Positions 1 through 12,496 of a stretch of DNA of 64,000 bases are shown piece by piece. The notes below the pieces were generated by a model. That model was given only the letters and a program-made list of their open reading frames with translations, had not been told where the DNA came from and did no database searches. The stretch covers positions 1-64,000 of the forward strand of contig OENT01000008.1 of NCBI GenBank assembly GCA_900239685.1. The letters run 5' to 3'. Every line of letters starts with the position of its first letter. Position 1 is the stretch's first letter. The position numbers were made by a program, and so were the translations under genes. The stretch is from Rotaria macrura. Lineage: Eukaryota; Rotifera; Eurotatoria; Philodinida; Philodinidae.

Positions 1-990
1 ATAACAGCGCAGCGAGAGAGATGAGAAGACAGAAAAAGAAAGAAACAAGAACATTAAAGAAAGGGAACCGCTCTTAGCAACAGACATGTATGATTTTGGC
101 CAAATTTCACGGTGTTTGTAGCTATTAAGCAAAGTGTGAATAAGGCTCATTGTTATACCACTAGGCACAAGACTATCACGGACAACGAAATCGAATCGTT
201 CAAGCCATTTGACATAGAATGCCATCGAAAATCTGCTAAATTGAATCTAGATGCTATACATAGTCGTGATTTCAAAGCAATAAATCAGTTCATATGAAGG
301 ATACTAGCCGTGTTGTACTTAGATTCAATAAAATTTATTTTATCTGACTAGAAATCATCAGCATCTTATGCGCTATACTCTTTAAATGATGAACTTATCT
401 TCTATTAGCATGATTTTGTTGATTGAATAGTTTCAATGACTTCAGAATACTTCATCAGAAATATTTGAATTAAAACCGTTTGAGTCTTTCGGTTGTTTTT
501 GCGAAATTTTCTATTTAATTATTCTATTTAAATTGCCAAAAAAGGCAACATATTCGTTTCCGAATTCAAGTAGTAATAGTAGATTTCGACAAACAACGAG
601 TTTGTTTTTCATCGACGACATCGAATGTTGAACGTTTGAATTAGTCATTTTAAGTAGCTTGATTGTGTACTGAACGGAAATACTTTATTTCATCATAAAA
701 GTATAAGTATGATACATAGATAGTCTATGCAGAGCATCTCTAATAATAGACTAAGTGAATTATCAATTATTTGCTTGATTTGTGAAAAAAATAGAATGTA
801 TGAAATTCATGTTCATATTTAATTAAATCCTACTTTTCATTAAAGCAAACATTGACAAAGTATTACTAGACGAGTGCTACCATGTTGAACTGCATGAAAT
901 ATAGATAAATACAAGAACCCGCCAGTCATGAAGAAACGTTTTCTTACTATACATTCTTTATCATCATTTCAATAAGAATAGAGTATGACA
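1..990. other. A+T-rich intergenic DNA, no gene seen
   Basis: No open frame here has splice-site support or a recognisable domain. The only longer frame (112-297, +) starts at a non-ATG codon, and its translation resembles nothing I know. The first 70 bases are purine-rich (GA-rich), which is a composition bias and not a defined element. The stretch ends at the 8-bp flank of the repeat element that starts at 991. Confidence 0.5.
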
Positions 991-2313
991 CGGGGCTGCC
1001 ATTTCTTATTTTTCAAATGGGGTTTATGAAAGTCCAAATGGTGTATAGGTGGGGTATATTTCTTTTTAGAATGGGGTACATCGTTGGGGTACATTATCTC
1101 TCACCCTAAAATCGTGGATATGATTGAGAAAACAGATGAAATTCAACTTCTTTTGTAGAAAACAACTCAATTTTTCACTATTTTCATAATGGGATTAGCT
1201 TTATTCTTCGTTTTCTCTCCAAAAACACTATACTAGTTAATTTATAAGCTTAGCTAGTTAGTCTCGAAAACTAAGAGATTCTTCGCCTGTTGTTGCTTCT
1301 GAACCAACAGAAATATCAATTTTATAACCCTTGTTCAATTCCATGCGGATATTATCATCAAATCTATTGAAGAGAAAATGTAAAACTAGATTTACTTTTG
1401 AGACAAAAAGAACTATGCATTCTTCAAATTTAATAGGAAATGGTAATGATACAATGGGAAACGAGAAAGAAAGAAAAATCTAGTAAAACTTAATTCGTTA
1501 TTCCTAGTGAAAATCAGGGGTGCAACAAATCCAAGGCCTTGGGATTTGGTATAAATAGATTTGGATTTGTTTATCGACTAAGATTTGGATTTGGGTTTGG
1601 ATTTGATCTTAATTTATCCAAATCTGATGAGACTTTTTAAGATAAAGTCTGAGAAGGGAGAAAAGAATCTCAAGTCTTATAAATTGATATGAAATTGTAA
1701 AGATTTTGTATAGATTTGGATTTGGGATTTGGCTTGCATTATTCAGGTTGGAATTCGGGTAAGATTTGGGTTTGGGATTGAGATTTGGTTTCAGTGTAGT
1801 GCGGCTAACAAGTGGGACTTATGTTAGATCGAAAAAAATCCCAATTCCAAATCCAAACCTAAGACCTAAACTCAAGTCCAAATCCCAAATCTACGGTGAA
1901 AAAAGCAATATCAACAGTCCTGTGATCTAAATCTAGACGAAATTCCCATCTAGGAACTAAATTCGAACCATACCCCAAATCCAGAAACTAAATCCAAACC
2001 TCAGAGATTTGTTGACAAATCCTAAACTCATTAAAGATCTGTTGCACCCCTAGTGAAAATAGTATGTAAAACCGAATAATTCAAGATGAAATTAAACAAA
2101 ATGGATGCTAACATCTGCTGGTCGGATCTTTACCAATACATTTAATTTTTAGATGTCTTTATATTATAGAAATGAGATAACTCTAGTGGAAAACATAGGC
2201 TATTTTTATTAGAGGGTATCGTTAATCACACTGGACACTTAAAAGTTCAAATGGGGTATAAAGTATATACCCCATGGGCTATCGAATTTTCTGGGGTACA
2301 GTTGGCAGCCCTG
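991..2313. mobile_element. hAT-type non-autonomous element (outer), degenerate 8-bp target duplication
   Basis: The left end reads CGGGGCTGCCA (991-1001) and the right end reads TGGCAGCCCTG (2303-2313). They form an 11-bp terminal inverted repeat with one mismatch, of the CAGGG type common in hAT transposons. The flanks are GTATGACA (983-990) and TTATGGCA (2314-2321), which agree at 6 of 8 positions and look like an aged 8-bp target duplication. Copies of the motif TGGGGTA lie inside both ends in opposite orientations, as expected for transposase-binding repeats. No transposase frame is present. The element contains a second, younger insertion at 1515-2052. The call rests on end structure alone; a family name would need a library search. 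Confidence 0.6.
1515..2052. mobile_element. hAT-type miniature element (inner, nested), perfect 8-bp target duplication
   Basis: The left end CAGGGGTGCAACA (1515-1527) pairs with the right end TGTTGCACCCCTA (2040-2052), differing only at the outermost base. The element is flanked on both sides by the identical 8 bp GTGAAAAT (1507-1514 and 2053-2060), the target-duplication length of hAT elements. The 538-bp interior has no coding frame. It is made of variants of GATTTGGATTTGG in the left half and their complement (CCAAATCC) in the right half, so the whole unit could fold back. It lies inside the older element 991-2313, so it inserted later. Confidence 0.75.
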
Positions 2314-5300
2314 TTATGGCATGATGCATCACTTGATGATTCATTGTTTTGCGAAAAAATGTCAAAGAAAGAAAAATAAAACTACTCTAAAATTCAAAGA
2401 GTGCAAGTATGACTATTTATTCATAAAAAATACGTCAATTCATATCGATTGATGCACCAACTCTATCCTTTGTTTACGACAAGTAGTTATAAAATCGCAA
2501 AATGTTAGCAATATACAATAATTAGGTACGCTGTTGAAGTGATTCTATGCAAGACGTATAGAGCATTTTTGCGCATCGTACATCTAGGGTTTACATTCAT
2601 ATAAACAACCTGTTATGAAAGTCACCATCTTTATTAATCTCCTCATGCATATGATATTCCATTCCGACATAAAACTAGGCAAGAGTGCCTTTGAAAATGA
2701 TTTCCATTAGTTATGATCAACTGAAACGAATGCCACGAATATAAAGATAGTTTTCTTCGTTGAATACCATTTTATTAACTCTACATATTGTCAGGTTCAT
2801 TTAACTTCCACAATATTCATGCTTGATCCTATCAGCGTATCTTATCCCTAAGTCTTGATCTTCGTTCATTTTGAAACTTTTTCATATGATTGTGACCATT
2901 GTATTCTTGTAATCCAACATTTTGTCCACTTTGATTGCATACTTGACAATTTAAATACCATTCTGTTTTACAGCATGTTTCCGACTTATTGTTTCGCTCG
3001 ATTCACATAGTAAGTAGTTTACTCTAAAATGATAAATCAACATTCAATGTTGTTTGAGCTTAAAGGTTACAGTCACATCGAAGTTTTACTAATCAAAGTA
3101 GCTTCGATATTTACCAATCTAATTTTCTTTTCACTTTCTTCAATCAATATTTACGACCTGATGTAAAGTATTGTGTATGCGGCCCACATTGAGTATAAGG
3201 ACGCACTCTCTGACAAGCATCTTCATCGTTCCATTAATTTTCCTTATTTTCATAAAAACATTTTTTCCAGAACGTTTCCACTGACTCTTGTCATGGTTGG
3301 CTTTAGATCCGTAAAAAATGCAGCACAGTACACCAAAGTATTCCATTGGCCAAGAGTAATGAACGTTTATATGATTAAAGCAGAACCCAGTGAAAAAGTA
3401 AATAAATATGCAAGTGTTTAACTTTGTACATATCTTGATTGAAATCAATTTTATCAATTTTATCAATCAATAGTATTTAAAAGGTCACTCTACATAACTA
3501 ATAACACAGCCTTTGAGATAATGCACAGCGTAGCAATGGCAAATGATTATCGAAAGAACAGAAACGAGAATAAGTAGTGCCCATGTTACGAGTGTTATCT
3601 ATATTTTATGTGTCGCAGTTTGTAGATTATGAAGAAAACTTTCATTTTCAACAGAATAAATTAAATCGTTCCATTCTCTCAAACGTTTACACATAAGCGT
3701 ACATTTTTCGATTTGGCAAATTCAAATGAAGTTAATATACGAAAAATAATTCCAGTGATCTCTGTCTAAATTTTGAGATACCAGTATAGAATATTGATTT
3801 TTATATTGTAAACGAATTCATGTTATTGTCATCGGGTCCATTCAAGCATCCTATTGCTAATAATTGTGCGTAAATATTTCAACGAGCTACTTCATCAGTC
3901 ATATTGAAAACCAGCCAAAAGAAATAATTGGACTCGTTTTCAACGTATACATTGACGAAACATATTACAATTTTGCATAATCATTCAATAACAAGCATCA
4001 GAGATAAGGTTTCTTGGTATCAAACCGAAAAAAAATACATAATTAGAGTCGGTTCCACACACTATGCAATAATTAGTCAATTAAATTTCTACTACCTAGA
4101 AACTATCTCGAATTTTCAGAGATAAGGTATTCAACTTTACTACTGATTAGCTTATGCAAAAGTCATTTTAAACCAGCGGTCACATATCATCAAGAAATGT
4201 TTCTAAGTTTCAACGATTAGTAAATATTCATGTACTGATTGAATGTTTCTTTTTTTAATCCAATCGTATTTTCAAATACGTGTTGTGCGCATAGATTTTT
4301 ATCTGTTTTTTTTTCAAAAACCTATCGGATATAACACACGATTAATTTTTGCTTGTAATTTTCAACTGTAAACCATCTTTTGCATAAGACGTATCGCTCG
4401 TTCTTCATAATAAAAGTACCGTGTCAGAAAGAAGAAAAAAAAACACCTATCGATATTTGTCCTCTAAATGAAAAGTACATTCTTTTTTTTTTGTCCCTGA
4501 ATGATGTATCACAAAATATATTCTGCGTGATACATTTCTTCGAGCTGCAGTTTCCAATTGAGATATTTCTTATTAATCATATTTATTACGAGCTTGCTAG
4601 TTTTTCTGCTGTGATTCATATATTAGTATAATTATGGATGTGGCAGACAAAAATTTATAAAAAAAAAACTGAATGCCGAAATATACAGGTTACTCATCAT
4701 TATCTATCGAAAGCATTGACATTTAAAATTATGATAAACTAGATTATCTTGTTTCAATAATGTTCACGAATGAATTGCACCTTTTCTTCTATGAATATTT
4801 TCAGATATTTGCGTATGATTGACAGGCATTTGTTTTTCTATCGACGATGAACCCGAGAAAAGGGCATTATAATTTTGATTCCTTTTCATGTCATTAGATA
4901 AAAACCAATCGAATTCTGGCGTAGAAAACTATTTTGGGAGTAAGTTGATATTTGTATAGATTAGACAACTTTATATGAAGAATAATCGTTCATTTATTAT
5001 TAGTATTAGTAATAGCGATCAAATTATTCATGTTTAGCATAGTCGATTTGATGATGGCTTGCGTATAAAATAAGTAAATAAATAATAGCGTTCGAGTCGA
5101 CTTTCATACAAAAGGTGAATGAGTAGTCCAGTGTTCTATCTTATTGCATCTATATAAAGACAGTGTTCAGTTTCTTATCTATTATTCGACGGACTTGTCT
5201 ATGTTAAATTTTATCATCGATACTCTTGTAAAGCCTTTTCTACCAATTATCTATTTCTTATGAGGTTACATCCTACATGAACATGTATGTATATATGCAT

Positions 5301-6955
5301 ACGCACAGAGAGAGAGAGAGAGAGAACGAGAAGGTCCTGTTTGTAATTGCTTCTTCAATTACGAAATAACAGCATTTTTTTACATATCTTAAGACAAATG
5401 CGACGAATTGATAAGCAAGTTTCATAAATACACAGTTTATCTTTCATAGTTTCATCCAATCATGCTCTATCCAACATTCATGTAGTAAACTCACTATGTC
5501 AAACAACACATACACGTATACATCGTCTTATAAAGATAAATGTATCAATATCATAAATAAAAGTACTTCAGAACTTTTCAAGATAGTAAGAAAAGTACTC
5601 GGTCTATTACGATCATCATTGTTAAATTTTCAACTTTTTCAGAATCTAAAAAAATAATCAAAAGCATTTTCTGATCTCCAGCTGCTTTTTCATAATACTT
5701 TTCTTCACATGAGAAATACAATTGAAAACTCTCGTAAACTTAATTTTTAAGATGAATCATTCTCATTACATCAACAAACGAAAATCCAATAACACAAGTA
5801 AAATATGTTATCTTCTGATTGTACTGCATTCTTCATCATAAAATATAAATGACGACTTCAGCTTGTAGTCACGCATGAATACCTCTGCTATTCAATCACC
5901 TACACGACTTATACTTTCCTTTTAATCTGTAGTTTAACTTTTCTTTTCCTATTTCTTTTTCGTTCTTTTTCTCGTCCGTTAGTATAGAAAAAAATAAATA
6001 CTCATGTTGATGTTAAATTTCGTAAATATTATCTAAGTGTAAGCTTTTTCAACGATGAAATCATATTTTCATAAATTCGAAACTATCTAATTTTCTGTAC
6101 AAATTGAATCAACAAACTGAATTCTTACTAGATCAACCATGACTAAAACTTGAAAACTAATTAGAGCAGATCATCATACAGAAATATGAATGTATCCAAA
6201 AATGAGCTGAAACTGTACAGCAATAATAAGGAGTTGACAATCGATCTTGCTCAATGTAATGATTTCGATCATCTATATTATTCTATGTAGATCTACAGTA
6301 ATCTTCTATTTCGTTTTCATTTTAACATAAATAATCATCGATATGGCCGAATTCAATTGAAATACGATCATGGCAAATTATGATTCGTTTTGATAACAGA
6401 GTTTGATTTTTGATGACTAATACGTTAAGATCAATTCAGTTTAAACATGATTTTCAATATTGATATTCAAGCTGAAATTTCTTGATTGACACACAATGAG
6501 TCTTAATTACAGAACAAAGAATATCTCAAGATATTTAAATTATACAAAATCATTCGTATCGTGAATGCTCTGCAAGTTGTATGCATCGACAATGAATTCA
6601 TTCAAGATTATTTAATAGTTAAGTGATCGGCTTATTTTCTAATGATTTTTGTAGGAATAAAAACATAGATTTGAAATTATTATCTAAGAATATCACCATT
6701 GGGCATCATTTATCGTGGACATCCAGACAATCGTAAGTGGTATCGGTTAGAATCGCCCGAAGTCGGTACGAACGAAAGCAACCATCATATATGAAATCAT
6801 CGTTGAGGAATTCGTCACTATTGTGACCGATTCGTAAAGAAAAAATTAAATCAAAGTTCGAGAAAGCGAAGAAAGATCTTCTAAAACTAAAGCCATGATG
6901 ATAGGATGGGAAAGACAGAGAAACACTTTCTCTCTACGCTTGAAATGCTTTGCGA
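2314..6955. other. Gene-poor intergenic region upstream of the GT32 gene
   Basis: About 4.6 kb of A+T-rich sequence without a recognisable gene. The frames at 3140-3466 (-), 3173-3421 (+), 3928-4125 (+) and 4380-4631 (+) overlap each other or start at non-ATG codons, and their composition is that of translated A+T-rich DNA. A short (GA)n microsatellite lies near 5308-5326. The final few hundred bases should contain the promoter and 5' leader of the gene starting at 6956, but I see no distinct core-promoter element. Confidence 0.45.
5306..5326. repeat. (GA)n microsatellite
   Basis: A run of about ten AG dinucleotides follows the sequence CGCAC. It is an ordinary simple repeat with no sign of function. 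Confidence 0.8.
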
Positions 6956-8223
6956 ATGGCAATTAATATCGATGACTTGATTCATTTTGTTTCGTCTGTT
7001 TTAGCAAATTTTAGAATGTCATCAGCATTAGGAACAATGTGTGTTGGAATACTTCTATTTCTCTTGCTTGTGTCTGCATTCATCAGTTGGCCATGGTTTC
7101 ATGCTGCTTATGTATGGCGTCGGTGTACAATAAAACCTGTGAATTATTCTATGATTCCATCATTTAACAATGTGAACAACTATGTACCACGAATAATTCA
7201 TCAAACATATCGTGATGCACATTCAATACCATTGAAATGGCAAAATGCATCGAAAAGCTGTCGAAGCTTTCACTCAAGTTATAAATATTATTTTTGGACT
7301 GACGAAGAAGGACGTCGTTTGATTGAAAGAGAATTTTCTCATCTTTTATCAACATATGATTCTTATCCATATAATATTCAGCGGGCTGATGTTATTCGTC
7401 TTGCTGTTTTATATGTCTACGGTGGTATTTATCTGGATTTGGATATCGTATGTTTAAAGTCACTTGATGTATTATTAAATTATCAATTTGTCGTACCACA
7501 AACAAAACCTGTCGGATTATCCAATGATTTTATCATATCAATGCCTAAGCATCCGTTCTTATTACAAGTTTTGAATGATTTGCCAAAATATAATCGAAAT
7601 CTTTTTACTAAGTAAAGGAACTCTTATATGTTTACGAATATTATATGTTTTATTTAAATACAGATATCCAACGGTGATGTTCTCTACAGGCCCAATGTTT
7701 CTTACAAATCAAGCTTCATCTTATCCTAACCGTTCTTCGCTAGATGTTCTTTCGCCTGAGCTATATGGAAAATACACCACCAATTTATCGGAAGCGCTTT
7801 TTCTCCATTTGAAAGGTTAACTACTGTTTTCTTCTGAGTTCATTCACTAAACTAATAATATCAATTAATCTATTGTTGCCATACGATTTAGCTTCATCTT
7901 GGCATGGCAATGATGCGTCAATAATCAAGAAAGTCTATCGATGGCGACATATTGTATGTCTTACAGGGATCATAATTGTAATGATGATATTTGCTCTTAT
8001 TTACTCTGTTCAACAATACCACCCGATTATAATGACGATTTATAAAAGTTATTTACCAGTTTTATTAAATTTGAATAGCTCCAAAATTAAAGAACATGCA
8101 ACTACACACAGGAAATATATTCGTATATTTTTGCTCAATTTTGTACTTTTTTATTTTTCTTTATTTGCTTTTTATAAAATGGTCTCTCCATCATTTATTG
8201 ATCGTGCTAATGCAAATGCATGA
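6956..8223 (+). CDS. GT32 glycosyltransferase (inositol-phosphoceramide mannosyltransferase / OCH1-like), 3 exons
   Basis: Exons are 6956-7611, 7664-7815 and 7892-8223, joining to 379 aa; the introns are 52 and 76 nt with GT..AG borders. A membrane segment lies near residues 30-50 (VGILLFLLLVSAFISW). It is followed by the family start RIIHQTYRD, then QRADVIRLAVLYVYGGIYLD with the catalytic DXD in LDLD (about residues 161-163), a FSTGPMF block, and the late SSWHGNDA motif that exon 3 completes. Two further hydrophobic stretches lie in exon 3, so this is probably a Golgi or ER membrane enzyme that moves a hexose from a nucleotide sugar to a lipid or glycan acceptor. The family is best known from fungi (Sur1/Csh1, Och1) and bacteria. 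An animal copy with introns fits the many foreign genes of bdelloids, but transfer is inferred. ATG 6956 was chosen; TTG 6950 is just upstream in frame. An AATAAA lies at 8414-8419. Confidence 0.85.
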
Positions 8224-8545
8224 ACAGCACATGATGAAATAGAGTCAAAATAACTGAATATCCGTTATTTCTTTTGTTGTTCTGTCTGTTGTCGGATAAA
8301 TATAGATAGACTGATGAAGCTACTGAGCACGATAAACCTTCTGTTTCATATGTTTTATCAGGAACTATCAAGACATGAAAAGAAAAATTCTAAGGAATAC
8401 TGTTTAATATAAAAATAAATGTATGAGTTAATCGTATTTTTTTTTCAAAATTGAATCATCAATTTCATCTATCTAGGAAACAATCCGACGCTCATCCATA
8501 GAATGTATGAAAGAAGCAAAAAACGATTTCAGCACTACCGTCGGT
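8224..8545. other. 3' flank of GT32 gene
   Basis: This stretch holds the 3' untranslated region of the GT32 gene with a poly(A) signal AATAAA at 8414-8419. Nothing else is recognisable before the repeat element that starts at 8546. Confidence 0.5.
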
Positions 8546-9214
8546 CAAGATTGGAACCGGTAGGAGCACAGTAAACCGATCTGGTCTGTCCGATCGAAAA
8601 ATACAACCAGACCGATTCTGACGGTTGAAATTAAGTCTCAGAGACCGGAGGAATTCCGAACAACTAGGGTATTCGACTGATTCAAAATCGTTCCAGGGGT
8701 TTCTTAACTGTGCAAAAAACTGGTAGTGTCGGTTTGGTGAACGTGTAACAAAATCAAGCGATAAATCGACATCAGGTCTGACAAATTTTCCAGTCGCATA
8801 CAGCTTTTGTTAGAGTTGAATCAGTGCTTTTATCGAAAAGATAAGGTAAATTTTTAAGTAAAAAACAACGAAGAATCAAACTACCTCACAAGTACAACTA
8901 AGTCAGATCAGCAAACAAAAATTGGTTTGTTAGCTTGATTTCATCTCTCCAATGGATAATTAATTTATTCAAACAGTCTTTAACATCCATGTAATTTCCA
9001 AAATATGGCTGATAACTATTGTTTGAGACACATATGTGATTTACTCTATCAAAAGAAACGTTAAAATAGCAGTATTATAGCTGAAAAAGTGGATCAAAGG
9101 AGAAGAGTTTTTCAAATTTTCAGCTGGTAAAATTACAGTATCGATCGAGCTGGTTAACTTTTTTTCTTAACCGGCCTGATTCGGTATCGGTTTATCAGAT
9201 CAGTTCTAATTCTG
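8546..9214. mobile_element. Probable hAT-like non-autonomous element with degraded 8-bp flanks
   Basis: The left end CAAGATTGGAACCGG (8546-8560) and the reverse complement of the right end, CAGAATTAGAACTGA (9200-9214), match the shared pattern CARRATTRGAACYGR, 10 of 15 positions being identical and the rest mostly transitions. The inner ends both continue into AAACCGAT. The flanks CCGTCGGT (8538-8545) and CTATCACT (9215-9222) share 4 of 8 bases, and three of the four differences are C-to-T or G-to-A type, as methyl-CpG decay would give. Many copies of ACCGR occur inside both ends in both orientations, like subterminal transposase sites. There is no transposase frame in the 669 bp. Confidence 0.5.
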
Positions 9215-9222
9215 CTATCACT

Positions 9223-12200
9223 GAGCATAATGATGATAGTACAAGATAGACTTGCACAATTAGAGCTACTGTTACTTTGGTACGCATTGATGACTAGAAC
9301 ATGTTGTTGTTATTTTTTGTACTGTTATTCTTTGTTTGATCGATGTGTTGTATCACTTAAAAAAAAATGAATTCTCTTTCTTAATGCAACGTATATGTTA
9401 CAAGATTTTTTCATCCAATCACAATCATATGGTTTCTTAGACTTGATCGAATTCGTATATCCCTATTATAGAAACGAGTGGTTCGTACCGCATTTCGAAG
9501 TCAAGTGAATCTCGAGTACCATATAGCTCTACAACAAAATAGGCGTGTTTAGAATTGATAGGCTCAATAACTGGAGTTCTCTTTAAATGCCAACTAAGCT
9601 AGCTGCTGATTGATTGTTCACATTGAGCGGATGACAGACAGAACCACTGCGCGAACAAAGTGCTCATCAAATGCATACTGAGCAAAGTAATTCTTGAGTT
9701 AGACCAGTCTAACTAGACTCATACATCCGTCATGGTATAAAACATTTAAAAAGGTTAAAAGTTTAAAAAATATGATAAAATAATAATCAAGAAAAGCAAA
9801 TACTTTTCGAGCACAAATAAATAGCTATTGTTAATAGTCATGCTATAACAAACGATTTCATTTAGAAGCAATAAATATACATTATTTTACTTGAATAGAT
9901 CATTGAGTTACTTCAATTATGACTAGAGATATAGGTATACCTACTTAGCAGCGGTTTCTCATATCGAGACTATCTTCAAATTTTGACATCTATTTGTGTA
10001 GTTTGTCTTCCAAAGATTTTGAAAAAGATTTGCTGTAATCTATCCTCGCCTCTCCATCCATGCATTCCTCCCGCCTCGAGACATGTCGTGAACTGCTCTT
10101 GGATTCTGATCTGGTCATCATATGTATCTAGATTTGAGGATTTTGTGTGGTAAGTATTTCGTTACAAGTTTTATAGCCATCTTCTACCTAAATGAAAGCA
10201 TAAACCTTCACAGACACTACCATGTTCATACTTATGCCACAATGAAAATATGATAAATCAATTAACAGCATACAAGTAGAACTCATTGTACTAGTGATCA
10301 TAGAGATTAAGTAAGCGTAGACAGATCGTGAATTTAGTTGCTTTAATTTAAGTATTATTGACTCTATAGATCGATGGATATACACGAAGATTAGTAAATG
10401 AAAATTTCATGTTTACATGCTACGATATCATTATTACGAAAAGATTTATGAAAGTAAAATGCGCATCATTATCCGTCATGTTTAATCAGTATTTTTGAAG
10501 TAAATGCTTTTATCTGTGTACAGATAAGAATATAAAAGACAGAGGAAAATATTTTAGCATTGAGATCTATGATCAGTTTATTAGCACAACTATTTTGTAT
10601 TGCATCGAATATTTTCTTTAAGAGTCTACGAAATTTTAATTTTAATTGTACAATTTTAATCGATCATTGTTCATTATTCTAAGTGTCATATTGATGGTGC
10701 CATTGTTTTAAAAATATTCCGATAATATGTATTAGTATTTCAATGAACAACTCATTCTTGTTGGTATTATAAAGAAATGCATAGAAAATTGAGTAATATA
10801 AAAGCTTTGGTTTATAGAAAAATCAAAAAAAAATGAAACAACCAATGAGAATACTTTCTTTTACTAAATCAAAATAATTCCATGTAAGAAATGCCTTCGT
10901 TTTCATAAATGTCCTTTGGTTTTCAATGATTGAGATTCAATAATTCTTTTCTTCTTAAAATAGATCACTTGTCTTTTGTATATGTCCTTTATTGTCATGT
11001 GTTGCATCGTCAAAAAATGGATCACGTGCACGTAAACTCCTACAAAACAAAATGAACATGTATGGTAACAATTTCCCGGTAGATCCTTAGTCTATTAAGT
11101 GATAGTGATTTCAAAACTCGATTTTCAAAATTTTGTACATGTGATGAAAATAAAATATTAAAGTCGTTTAGGACACTCAAATTATCGGATGGCATAAATC
11201 TGATGGGTTTTGATGTGATGAGATCATGGGAAAAGTGTACATCTATCATAACGAACATAGGTGTGTGTTGTAGAAGGCATGTGGCTATACTAGAACCTCA
11301 ACTTCATTCAGACAAGAGTATAGAATTTGACATCTATGAGTACGACAATTTCCGTGATCGATCATTCTTGGATCTCACCGTGATGAGATAAAATGTTTTC
11401 TGTGTAGAGCACGGCTGTGAACAGCAAAGCCGCCTTGGCATGATACTCAAAATCTATTAGTTTATTTTCTTTTGTGTTAAAATTAAATAAATAATAAAAA
11501 GCAAGTGCCTATGAGTGAAGAGACAAAACGACTGCTACACTGAATGGTAATTCCATATCGATAAAACACATTTTAATCAACGACTAAAGTACATGCGTAT
11601 TCTACATGTGAAAACAGAAATCTACTTCCTATATTCATTTGAGTTCAATAATTAGTTTACGGTCAATCTCTCAAACTCTCTCTCTCTCTGTTAGACGTTT
11701 GGGGCTGACAGAGTTTGGAAAAGCGTGAACTCATACAGTGTAATAGTAAAGTAAGCTCATTATTTCGTCTACTCCAAGTTATGCCTGTATTGTTAGTGAA
11801 TGATCTTTGTATTAAACTGGTTTTGGTGAAGACGTCTACATTCTTGAAATCAAAATCTATCAAAAAAACGTAAAATTTCCGATGTCTTCTCAGTGTATTT
11901 TCTAGTTTCGAGCCATTTTTACTGGTTGATGTATTTACTAGGGCTGGAACTTCAAGTTTCAATTACCGAAGAAGGAAATACATTCCATTATGTCTTCTTT
12001 TTTGAAGACTTCGAACTCAAAACTTCATTACTTGTGAATCAAAACCAAACAAAACAGAAAATTTTAAAATTCATCTATCACTAGTAGCACATTGAAATAT
12101 AGCAGATATCAAAAATTTCATCTCGAAACATTCGACATAATGCTTCTTCTCTTGAAATGACACCACTAATTCGTAAACATCCCGATCAATACGAGTATCC

Positions 12201-12496
12201 CCGCAATATCAGCATTCTTTCATGTTTTGCAAAAATATCTAGAATGGTGCAAAACTGTCACTAGTGAACGGTGCACAGTCATCTTTGCATCTATGTATGA
12301 CAGGTAACTGGTACTAGCTCCATCTCTGATATCGATAAATGATAAGATAATATTCTCAATTCACAAGCAGAGTCATCATCGAAATGATAAACAGACTTTG
12401 CATTTTTTTTCAGTGAAGGTAACACATAGTCCAGTGGAGAAAAATCTTCTTCAAATAGCTATAAAGCACACACTGAACATAAAAAGAATAGTGATT
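9223..12496. other. Gene-poor intergenic region
   Basis: About 3.3 kb between the GT32 gene and the 3' end of the SAXO4-like gene. I see no coding exon with splice support. Frames at 11040-11258 (-), 11203-11391 (+), 11663-11962 (-) and 11893-12084 (+) overlap one another and have no recognisable domain. A less A+T-rich patch at about 10045-10080 has no structure I can name. Confidence 0.45.

Noticed and set aside
3140-3466. 108-codon minus frame and 82-codon plus frame overlapping each other
   Set aside because: Mutual overlap, no domain, no splice context.
9474-9650. GAGTGGTTC...GAACCACTG pair resembling short hAT ends
   Set aside because: Only eight bases match and the flanking 8-mers do not agree.
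11040-12084. Four overlapping frames on both strands
   Set aside because: No ATG or splice support in most, no recognisable domain, and composition typical of translated A+T-rich DNA.
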